Under the pieces are notes generated by a model that saw only the letters and a list, made by a program, of their open reading frames with translations, was not told the DNA's origin and made no database searches. The position numbers and the translations under genes are program-made. DNA of 26,433 nucleotides from Smittium culicis (lineage: Eukaryota; Kickxellomycota; Harpellomycetes; Harpellales; Legeriomycetaceae), in the NCBI GenBank assembly GCA_001970855.1, contig LSSN01000198.1, positions 8,582 through 35,014 on the forward strand. Direction: 5' to 3'. Of this stretch, positions 11,390 through 21,443 are shown one piece after another (within the stretch, counting starts at the first letter, position 1; each line of letters begins with the position of its first letter).

Positions 11390-13899
11390 TTAAGGCTCGA
11401 TTAAAAAGAAGCTGGGAGGAATATTCGCAGATATATGTAAAAAGTTATCAATCGCATCTTTGGAAACTTGACACTTAGGAAAGGAGTTGTACCAGAAACA
11501 AACCCAATCAAAGCCTTTTGGTTTAGCGTTTAGGTTGCTTTCTTTGATCACATAGTGGCCATTTGATCTGCTAAAGTACCAGGGGTTGACTGGATTGTTG
11601 CTTCTACTGCGCCAACTGCAGTTTGGGAACTCGTTAACAAGCCTGCTCCAAAGAATATCTGCAATTCCAGTCCCTTGAGCACTTGGATGTACAGCAAATT
11701 TGTCTAGGTACGGGTAAAATGTTTGCTTTGATATGCCATCTATTGGTGAAGATAATAAAAAATTAAAACAGGTTGTATTTTCAAAGCTCTTTTTCTTTTT
11801 AATGCTAATATGAAAATAGAATTATTTAAGGAAAAAAACCTTTAGTTGTGGGAATTCCAGGCTCCAGAGTAACTATCGCTGCACCCAAATAATCACCGAC
11901 AACGATGACAGAAATTCCTGATGTATTTTGAGTGTTTTCCAAGCGTTGATAATAAACTGAATCCATCAGTTTTCTATTAAAAGAGGACTCAATGAGAAGT
12001 TTAAGCTTTCCCAAGTCTAGGTCATTAATATTGTTGAAAAGATCAACAGAGAACCCAGATCTAATCAAAGTAAAAGGCGACGAAGAAGGGAAAGGATTTT
12101 TTGAGTCATTTGATGATGCTAAAGTGGTAGATTTTGCAGCCAGTTTACTGTTATTTTTTTTAATTGGGTCAAGCCCACTAAAAATATCAACATCTTTAGT
12201 TAGCTCAAAGTGTTGAGATCTTGAAAGTTTGTGAGGCTGTAAATACATCTGTGGAGGTTTAGCACTTAAAAGGCTTTTTAGCACTTTCGAAGGTTCTGAA
12301 GATGATGGGATTACAATAGCCGCAGATGTACTTGGGAGAACAGAAAAACATTCATTTGCCATATTTAGGTAAATAGCATTTTCTGCCATTTCATTGATTA
12401 GGCTACTAGGAAAAACTTTTTTTTCTTCAATGTCTTCCTTGAACTGACTATCAACGATGACCTTATACGAGCTGAGGAGTTCATCATATTCATCTTCTAA
12501 GTTAATAAAGCTAATTGATGACTTTGTAACGGGTATTAAGCTTTTGATTTCAGAATTAGTTAGCCCAGCTAAATTCGTATCGTCGATAATATTAGCGAGC
12601 TGACCAGTTGAAAAAACTTCGCTAGGATATGTCATAATATCTTTTTTTTTAAAAAATATTACACGGCTCTCATCCAAGTTAACAAAGTCAGAAATCGATA
12701 TATTTTTTACTGGATTGAAATTTTTGTTAAATTTCAATGTATTTAGCGAGTTTGGACCAAAATTGTATTTATGTTTATCTTCTTGTATCTTGTTTTTAAA
12801 GGCGGAAATAAGAGATAAAAAAGATGACTTGGCGTTTAATGTGCAATACTGTAAATCAGAATTAATAGAAGTAGTGCTAATTAATGGGATCTGATTCCTT
12901 TCCAATGATTTGAAAACTTTTGCTAGGTCAACAGAAATATATTTATCAGTAGACCTAGGCGACTCCACTATATTAAATACACCATGGTTAAAGGATAATA
13001 CATTGCCTCCTTGCTTTTCAATTGAGACAAAAAGCTTATTACAAATTTCGAAATCAGATTGCAAATTTTTTGTGGTTCCAGTATATTTATAGCTTTGTAG
13101 CCTTTCAGAAAATTTTATGCTGTTGAGATCCAATTTAGGAGTGCTTTTAATTATATCGGGAGCTACACATACGATACATGGTATGCCTAGTCTGTGAATA
13201 TAAGCTATTGTTTTTCCTACACTCTCAGCACTCTCTAAAATACTTGAGTGCGTAATAAAAATAAAAATAGGACTAATACTGAACTTTGGAAAAGTATTTA
13301 GAACACTAGAGGCAATATTAAATCGGTTTTGAGAATTTAATTTACCAATACCAAGTCTAGAATCATCTAATAGTTTCGATTTGGAATTTTTAGCTACAGT
13401 ACGTTTCGTATCAACTGATTTGGGATAGAGATTATGCGCGTTGAATAATTTACCGCTATTATCATAAGCAAAGAAATTGAGGTCATCATTTTGAGAATGA
13501 TGTTTAGAATTGTCGTAAATGTTCATGAATTGATTTTGAATTTGAATTTTGTGTAACAAGGCTTTCATTTCCTTAGTGTTCAAATCGGTGGATAGGACTT
13601 GTTGGATTAAATCCTTTTAAAATGCAGTTGATAAAAAGGTTAATAATCGTAAGAACGAGATAATTTAGCGTTAAACTTAATACCTTATTCAAGACTTTGT
13701 GGGTAAGACTTGATGCAGAAAAAAATCTCAAGTTCGCATGGGTATTAGAACATCGGGAATTCTAATAGTAAAATAAATACCAGTTTATAGATTAAGTATA
13801 AAAGTAATATCACTTTAACATTAAATCATAGCTATTTAATTTTACCAAATTTGTACACCTCAGTAAAGATTTTTTTATACAAGAGGTGAAAGCCGGCAT
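11390..13899 (-). CDS. ARG2: N-acetylglutamate synthase, mitochondrial (Arg2)
   Basis: First enzyme of arginine synthesis: acetyl-CoA plus glutamate gives N-acetylglutamate. Proposed exons, in coding order, are 13899-13859, 13726-13684, 13613-11840 and 11739-11390, giving 735 residues. The last two are firm. Exon 4 holds the acetyltransferase core: YLDKFAVHPSAQGTGIADIL at 630-649, then WRSRSNNPVNPWYF at 662-675, diagnostic for the family. The amino-acid-kinase-like half is recognisable around 143-180 (HRLGIPCIVCVAP) but diverged and rich in Asn/Ser. Exon 3 opens with DLIQQVLSTDLNTKE, like the fungal family start. Exons 1 and 2 are inferred; they add MPAFTSCIKKSLL then RFFSASSLTHKVLNK, a basic, acid-free sequence expected of a mitochondrial presequence. 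The internal ATG at 13568 is a weaker alternative. The donor GTTTTT (intron 3) and acceptors GAG and AAG (introns 1 and 2) are unusual. The GAT codon across intron 3 keeps the frame. Confidence 0.88.
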
Positions 13900-16800
13900 A
13901 CTCCTACAACTCTAAAATTTAATTAAAAAAAAGATAGTTTAGCTGAAATTTCAAGGGATTGATACATAAATAAAGTTAAATTTATAAACCGGGATAGTTA
14001 AGTGTAATTCTCGCAGTTCATACCTTTTCCTTTACACCGAAAGAAAGGATTCGAGGATATTGGGCTGTTATAGATATAAGACTGTTTTTCTATTAAAGAT
14101 CTTCAGTTTAACAGTGCGCAGTGGTTTATATATAAGCATTATACATCGAATATATAAAGTTTAAGCAAAGAAGTATGAAAAGGTTTGAGCAACAGATTTA
14201 ATAAGTCAAAAAATATCAAGGAATTAATTAAGCGTGTTTTAATGTGAATTTTTTTTTTTCGATTTCGATTAAATTGACTATTTCTGTGCAGATAAAACTA
14301 GCCAGCTAATGTTTTTTTATTATAGGCCAACTAAATTTAATAAAGCTAATATATGGCACAAAATCTTGCTTTTTTTTTACATCCTATGTCAAATAGCGTA
14401 AAAAGTATAAACCTCACTAACCAATGGGGGCTTATAAATTATTTATAGTAATTCGACCCCTGCCACTTATAAAAAATTTTCTCCGTTTTTCGTAATGTTT
14501 AATTGACTTGCTAATAAACCTAATTAAATTCGAATTGCCAAAACTCCTCGAACTCATTGTGAATTCTTTTCGAGTTATATCAAAAATTATTTAATAATTT
14601 CGAATTTTAGCCATAAGATCCGGTGAAAAGAAAAAAAACTCAAACTTTCACACAATGCTATAATAGAAAAATTTTCTGTGCTCTTCACTCCTCTCCTTTG
14701 GAACATTATATTAAAACATAATCATTATTAACCTCATGTTGAGTTTAATAGGTTATTAATGGCCCATTTTATTTCAATAAATATCCATTGAATAAGTTGT
14801 GTACCGTCATTCTTCCCCATGAAATATAACACGCTCATAACTATTGTATTTCGGAATAGATTCCCTTGAGCTATAATTCATAGCTATATCTATTCATATA
14901 AATGCTTACCCTCGATATGCTCTGACCAATCATACTATAAAAAAATTTAATGGGCAATGCAATAGGTGGGGTAATACTACCATTAACTGCTACCATTGTT
15001 ACATTAAAAGAACAATGAGAAAAAATCGCATGCTATAAACCTCCCATTGTCTTACATGAATCCATAAAAACAAAAATTCTGTCCTGAACACAAATATCTC
15101 CACATAGGTATAATTAATTTGACCATTATCAATCATTACACGTTTGGTTATGGATAGGCAATTAATTAAACACATATTCAAGCTAGCTAATATTTTAAAA
15201 TTATTAAATACACTATTATTCTACGTTTTTTAATGAATTTACTAGTTTTATTTTTGAATTTCGGCTCATTAAAAAAGAGTATAATATATAGCTACACAAT
15301 TATCGAATAAAATGAAAATTCATATAATTTAATATTATTTTAATACTACTACACTGCAGTTTTAATTCTAGATATATCTCTTGTTATTTTTATCGTATTT
15401 TGATTCCTGGTATTAAAAAATAAGTCTCAAAATCAAACTTCTTTGGTTTTCCATAGTCACGAAAAAAAATAGCTTTTAGCAACAAATAAAATGCCTTTAC
15501 TATCATCTCTTAGCACAACCTTCAACATTTGTGACATGTCATCATCTTTTGAATATATTATAATACATTTTAATAAAAAAAATTGCAAAAAATTTAAAAC
15601 AGATAACAAAAGGTTAAAACCTATCACTAACCAGATTAAAAAGAATTAATATAATTGATTGAAAACTATATATCCATAAAATTGATTAAGAATATCAACC
15701 CCTAAAGAATTTTGACTGTAAATACGTTTTAACTTTATTTCAAACTATATTTAATGAATAATTTAATAGTAGCGGAGAGACTTTTATATACCAACCATTG
15801 GATTTCTAAGAATTACGCATCATAGTTGTTATCTTTATTAGCCTATTTGTACCGCAGTTTATTCTATCAAAATTTTAACACAAATTATAGCCTTATTGCT
15901 ACTAAAAATACTATAAAAAATTATCCAGTATCCATGAATTTCCATATTTACAACTATGAAATAAATTCCTCATTTAAAATCAACAGCTTTTATATAACTA
16001 CCTTTAAATATATAAATAATTGTGTTTATGAGTTCCTATTAGCTTATTTATTTAAAAGCAGTCCTCACTTTGAAATATTCATATATAGTATATATTTTTT
16101 TGTTTTAAAGTCTTGTTCGATTCAACTTTTTTTTTATTTTATGATTAAATTTTTAATGATTATTGTATTGTTTGACAGATAGTAGATTTGATATAGAAAA
16201 TAAATAGTAAAAAATATTCTATATATGGAAAAAATATCTTTCCCGTTTCAAAATTTTCTAAAAAATGGTAAAAAGATAATAATGTGTAGAAATTTTATTT
16301 AAATTAAATTGTAAATTGTTTTGGGTTCAATTTTATTAGCTTGAATAAAAAATGTGAAAATGAAGCATTATAATCTAAAATTTCATTTATAAATAATAAC
16401 ATTTATACTTTCAAAACCTTTTTTATTCAATTATTAATCTGACAAAACTTGGTTTAATTTTTAAAATATTGACTTCAGTATTATTCAATAAAATAAAGTG
16501 AATCTGTAGTTATAATATTTATCCATTGATAATTATTAATTAAATATTCTTAAATAAAACATTAAAAAAATTATATCTATGGAAATGATAAATTGTGTTT
16601 ATTAACAATTGTTATATAAAGCATCAAAAAAAATTAAAAAATTAAACTATTACAAAAAACGTTAAAATATGTTTATATAGTTCAAGGAATTTAAATAATA
16701 AAAAAATAAATAAAAATTTCAAATAACAAGTGCAAATTATTTTTTATATAATTTGTGGAAATTTTATAACCTTATTTATTATCTTTTCGCCTTATATACA

Positions 16801-18531
16801 ATTCAAAAAATTCGAATTTTAAGAATACCTAACTACTATTAAACCCCTTTTCACTATATTAAAATTGCTTTAAAGATCATTTATAACATTTTTTGGCTAT
16901 GAAGAGGCCCAAATCAAGCCTTTTTTTAGAAGAAATATATTAAAATTTAAAATAATTTTCAGGTGATTGTGAACATTTTAATCATTATAATATCATATTA
17001 TTTGATTATATGATATTTATCATTGAAATTTATACTAAGTAGAGCTGTAAAACTCTTTAAGAATATCATTCTACTAAACTTATCCAATATTCAATCTCGC
17101 TTTTTTGTTTAATTCAAGCTATTTTTTATCATAAATTAAAGATATTCTCTCTTTTGATAAGTAAATTGTTGATTTTACTGAACTAGTTGGGAAAAAAACT
17201 TTTTAGGATTCAATTTATGAGGCTAAAAATATGATTGATTTGTAGATAAAATCATTTTCATATTTTTCTCAATCTAAATATGCGGTAAAATATTTATGTG
17301 AATTTTTTCAAATTAAAAACTTCAGATTATTTTATATTCTAACCCAGTAAAAAGTTTCTCTTGAGCTCTATAATCCTGAAAGAAAATTAAATTATATGTT
17401 AAGCCAATTTTAGATTGGAAATTATCTTTTCGTTCTTTACTTTGAAGAATAATTTTAGTCTATAAATTCTCAAATATGTTTAATTATAATTTTTATTAAA
17501 TTCTATCGAAGCTGTTTACATTAATTAAAAAATGCCGAATTAAGTTAATAGAGTTTCCACTAATATTTAATGAACATAATATATTTTTAATTAGAAAATA
17601 CTATAAAATTTATTATCGAACTAGGAATAAAATGAACATTTTTATTGCTAACAGTTTTTGTACAGAGAAATACGAAATGATAAAGTTGAAAAACTATTAT
17701 TATTTAAAGCTACGGTTAATTTAATTATTATCGCTTTTAGAAAATCCGTTATCTCATAAAAAATCTGCAAAATAAAAATTATTTTTTCTAAATTCTAAAC
17801 AGCTCCAGTATTAATTATCTCTTACTCAAAATTATACATGATTTCTATAAGAATATTTTCTGGTGCAACTAGACACAAAATTATATTTAAAATAAACAAT
17901 ATAATAATAAAAGTCATGGAAATTGAAACGAAAACTTTCTGCGTTATAAAAAAACTGGGAAAAAAAGCAGAACAATTTATCTTACAGTAGCTAATATACT
18001 TTTCAATGATGATTAAAATCGATTTGTAGGAATAATTAGGATTCTTGCTTGCCCAAATTTTTTACGATTTTGGCATTTCTTAGCCTGATACATCACATAC
18101 TCGTAATTATCATTATCGGTTTCATGTAGTATCTTTAACCAGTGGGTATGGAGCTGATAGAGCGGCGGAGGGGGGGTATGTAGAAAATTTATTTTTTTAA
18201 TTTTTTTTTTAACTTATTAAATATTTTATTTTAGTTTTTAGTATACTTTTAATTTATTTTTAATAGGTTCTGAGAGAAAAAAAAATAGCAACTTAACTGA
18301 ATAAGTAAAATATATGAAATAAATTCGATAATCTGATTTGCTGATAAACTGTCCAATAAGTATCTATGTAAGACTATTTCTTGCTCATTGGCTGATTTGT
18401 ATTTTCATTATGCACTTTCAATATTCTCTTTCTGAAATGAAACCATTCCTAGATAGAGCTATATGATGTTTATAATTTAAAAGCGACTAAAATTCCTTTA
18501 TATAATCAGTTTTATTTACCTCGATTAAAAA
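13900..18531. other. Gene-poor AT-rich desert
   Basis: About 4.6 kb upstream of ARG2 and TRAPPC2L with no secure gene. Near the ARG2 start there are two tiny minus-strand ATG frames (13967-13923 and 14021-13998) that could be upstream ORFs. Exon-like minus-strand segments lie at 14734-15056, and a minus-strand open segment at 18013-18180. A 119-codon plus-strand open frame at 15826-16182 is made of Phe, Tyr, Ile, Asn and Lys codons and matches no family I know. The rest is poly-A/T-rich sequence without features. Confidence 0.55.
18013..18153 (-). CDS. Possible terminal exon of an unidentified gene
   Basis: A 46-residue open segment ends in TAA and is preceded by a pyrimidine-rich tract plus CAG, a good 3' splice site. 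The frame stays open to about 18180. The peptide begins LHTHWLKILHE, contains NYEYVMYQAKK, and ends RILIIPTNRF. Codon content and GC are above the surrounding desert. I do not recognise the family. Another open segment upstream on the same strand (about 18388 to 18285, with VLHRYLLDSLSANQ) might be an earlier exon, but no GT donor joins the two in phase, so the model is incomplete. It lies head-to-head with TRAPPC2L. It could equally be a decayed gene or chance. Confidence 0.28.
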   Translation of the reverse strand, partial: LHTHWLKILHETDNDNYEYVMYQAKKCQNRKKFGQARILIIPTNRF

Positions 18532-19103
18532 ATGAACATTAAATGTGTAGCAATTTTAAACTCACAGGTAATTTTTGCTTATTATTTTTCTTTCATTACG
18601 AATTTCATGAAACAAATCTTTAGTTACCATTAAATATTTTAGGATTATCCTGTTTTTTTAAAAACTTTTGATAGCCAAGAAGATGATATGAGATATCATT
18701 ATATATCATATACTTGCTGCGATGCAATAAATGAAAAATGTAAAGTTCAGTATTTACTTTTGCTTTGAAATTTATTTTATTAATTTCGCTCTTTTTCATA
18801 ATTTTTGTAGTACTAGATGTTTCGAACAAAGAAATGTATCTTGGTCTTCTTCAAAACATAGGAGCTTTGTCTGTTTATGGTTACATATCGAATACAAATG
18901 CGAAATTTTTATTATTTATTGTCGATCCTAAATTACAATTGAAGAACTTCGAAATCAACGAAATTTTTAAAAAAATACATTCTGAATACATTAAAGCCAT
19001 CGGTAATCCTTTTTATAACGTAATGTCAAATAGCCAAATCGAAAATAAATCCTTTAAGGGTAATATAGATAGTATAGTAACTAGCTTAGATAAAGCTGTG
19101 TAA
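18532..19103 (+). CDS. TCA17: TRAPP complex subunit TRAPPC2L / Tca17
   Basis: Three exons: 18532-18567, 18643-18739 and 18811-19103. They encode 141 residues, close to the family's usual length of about 140. Introns are 75 and 71 bases, GT-AG, with consistent phases (0 and 1). The protein is a longin-fold adaptor of the TRAPP tethering complex, which activates Rab GTPases at the Golgi. Evidence along the chain: a short first strand (MNIKCVAILNSQ), then DYPVFLKTF, RYHYISYTCCDAINEK, KEMYLGLLQ, VYGYISNTNAKFLLFIVD, and GNPFYNVMSNSQI near the C-terminus. Each aligns in order with animal TRAPPC2L (YLGLL, VYGYVTNSKVKF, NPFYNPGD). Exons 1 and 2 lie in other frames from exon 3, so the start was chosen by splicing and by the conserved N-terminal strand. 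It is the only secure gene in more than 11 kb of AT-rich sequence. Confidence 0.9.
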
Positions 19104-20480
19104 TTAATAGAAATATTTTAGACTTGTTTCGCTGTTTTTAATATATCCAAACTCCTTATATGTATAAGAGTTATGAAATACCGATTCTAGGATTTTTTTT
19201 CTTATTTAAAAGTATTCTTATTCATCATTTTTATATGAAATGATACCAAATAGAATTTACTATTTTTAGATGATAATTTTTGCGATTTAATATAAACAAA
19301 ACAGTCGCTTTGAAAAAATAGTTCGTTATTTAAATTTATAAACTGAGCTCTTACTTTATTGCACCTATTATTTTCTCATAAAATTCAATAAATGGCTTAA
19401 ATATATGTCATAATTTATTAATGTCTCTTATGCCCACTTTATAATACCAATGAAAATACCTCAATACTGATTACAGTCACATGTATAATCTAACTATTTA
19501 CAATTTCAAATAGTGAATTTTCACGTTTCAGAGTTCAGATTATAAGAAAATATGATACTTTGAATGAAATATACGTGCCTTAAAACTTCAAGCCATTTTG
19601 AAACTCGAGTATTTATATGATAGTTTAAATAAATATATTGATTTCTAATATAGTAATTAAAAGTGTCTATATATCACTAAATTAAGTTCCCAGACCTAAA
19701 ATTTAATAGCTTGTGTGATAAAAACGAAATTTTATTAAGTTAATTCTAAATCTAGTAACAAAAGTTGATTAATAGCGTGGTCAGGTTTTTATAGAATTGT
19801 TGTAAACAAACATAGGATAATCTGGTATCTCCATTTGACTAATAACAGCTAAAAATTGATACCTAATTTAATATGACTTTCAAAATTTTATTTAATCTTA
19901 CCTCGATTGCTTTACTTTATCAAATTTCTTTTTATTATTTACATTAATAATAGTAGTTATAAATATCAGATAATTAATAAATAAAAACAACTATGCTTGA
20001 ATATCCAGCCTTAATACATAAAATAAAATAAAAACTCTGTATATATCAACAAAAAAAAGTAAAATTCGCCTTTTTCTAGAGTTTAGCGAATATAGACTTA
20101 TAATATACATTATAAAATGTAATTTTATTCTTATTCTGAAATTTAATCAAAAATCTATTTATAATTGCTTCTAATCTATTTATAAAACTTTATTGTATTG
20201 CGTCAATTATGAGATTAATGAAACGCTATTTCAGATTGTAAAAGAGTAGTTATTGATTAATAGATTTCGCTACATATACAGTTAGTGAATAAATAAAAAT
20301 TTAACAGGATTAAAACGACTTTTGGTATTTTGATAAAGAGCTATTATTAAGTATTGTACATAAGCGTGAAAAATTCTAAATTTAGCTAATGAACCCCAAA
20401 ATATTTAGATCATAACTAGAAAGCTTTTAATCTCCATATATAAAAAATTGCTAATTTAAATAGAATTAAACTTACGTATA

Positions 20481-20690
20481 TGATATATATGTGGAAGCGT
20501 AGAACTAGTCAAAGAATTATGTTTAAAACTTGATTCTATACTTCTGATCCTTCTAGTATTTTCTGAAAATCATTTTTTAAAACTAAAACGCAATGATCAT
20601 CGATAATAATAATGGTCCTTTTAATGAGCATTATAATGATTTCAAACTAAATTTGGCATGTTAATTAAACACACTGATTAATTAAAATAA
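20481..20690 (+). repeat. Interspersed repeat, copy 1
   Basis: This segment starts TGATATATATGTGGAAG and aligns over about 200 bases with 26238-26425. The strongest shared blocks are the first 24 bases, CAAAGAATT, GATTCT..CTTCTG, GTATTTTCTGAAAATCAT and, near the end, AAATTTG..TTAAT..ACAC. Divergence is considerable and copy 1 carries extra bases around 20600-20630. Flanks are unrelated, so the unit boundaries are fairly clear on the left. No coding potential is seen. Confidence 0.7.
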
Positions 20691-20985
20691 ATTTATAGTA
20701 ATAATTATAGCAATATTCACGTCACAAAATTTGATATGAAATCATAAAAGTATAAATTCCGCCATTAAAAGACAAAAGAAACATTGTCAAAGAATAAGGC
20801 AAGTCAAAAAAATAGAACGAGACTAAAAAAAAGGATTTATTAATTAATTTAATAGCTTTGCTTTTTTTTTTTTGGTCAATATACTATTAATAAAATTAAC
20901 ACTTTTCATAATCAAATAAAACTTATTAAATTTTAAACCCTTTATTGTTATAATAAATTTATCTCTAAAATAAAACAAATATCAC

Positions 20986-21114
20986 ATGGTACTTATGATC
21001 AGAAGCTCAAAAGAGCCTAATAATTCGGCCTCAGTAGCTGATTCTTCTAAATATATTATCTTAATTATGCTTTCCTTTGTCTCTACATCTCTGATTTTAA
21101 ATAAATACCTGTAA
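20986..21114 (+). CDS. Possible 42-residue single-span membrane microprotein
   Basis: An ATG-to-TAA frame of 42 codons sits in a patch with clearly higher GC than its flanks. The first 22 residues are hydrophilic (RSSKEPNNSASVADSSK), followed by a hydrophobic segment at about 23-38 (YIILIMLSFVSTSLIL) and a short polar end, NKYL. That layout is typical of tail-anchored proteins. No family is recognised. The CCT before the stop is followed by GTAAAA, so it could instead be an exon with a donor. A chance frame of this length is quite possible in this DNA. Confidence 0.25.
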   Translation: MVLMIRSSKEPNNSASVADSSKYIILIMLSFVSTSLILNKYL

Positions 21115-21416
21115 AAAAGTTGCTTAAGTTACAAAAATAATACTTAGAAGTCATAATAAAATTAAAAAAACAAATTATTGTTAATATAGTTAAATTAATT
21201 TCATTTTAATATAAGATGCAAGTTTAATTGAAATAAAATTGATCCATCTATTTTAATATAAAATCAAATCATATATTATAAGAATATGAAATGTAATAAT
21301 TAATAATAAAAATTAAAGCTATGCCTTTGATAAATTCTTGGATATCATTTAATCATTTTTGAAACTCTTGATTGTGGAATAAATAGAATACCTATCATGA
21401 TTTGCTTTATACTATT

Positions 21417-21443
21417 ATTTCTATTTCTATTTCTATTTCTATT
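21417..21443. repeat. ATTTCT hexanucleotide tract
   Basis: Four and a half perfect tandem ATTTCT units. It is a short microsatellite in noncoding DNA, with no other associated feature. Confidence 0.9.

Noticed and set aside
13923..13967. Arginine attenuator peptide of fungal arg2
   Set aside because: The peptide shows none of the conserved attenuator residues; kept only as a possible unrelated upstream ORF.
14112..14125. TGCGCAGTGG match to the 5' end of U4 snRNA
   Set aside because: The match stops after ten bases; none of the conserved U4/U6 pairing sequence or an Sm site follows.
14999..15181. 60-codon minus-strand ORF as a complete gene
   Set aside because: Its downstream part reads through a GTAAGA donor; if it is coding at all, it is better explained as one exon of a spliced gene.
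15421..15560. Minus-strand exon with MLKVVLRDDSKG or DYGKPKKFDFETY
   Set aside because: Three overlapping frames are open at once, splice sites do not decide between them, and lengths are near chance expectation.
18001..18095. C/D-box snoRNA (ATGATGA at about 18006, CTGA at about 18089)
   Set aside because: No terminal stem brackets the boxes, and a minus-strand open segment explains the raised GC better.
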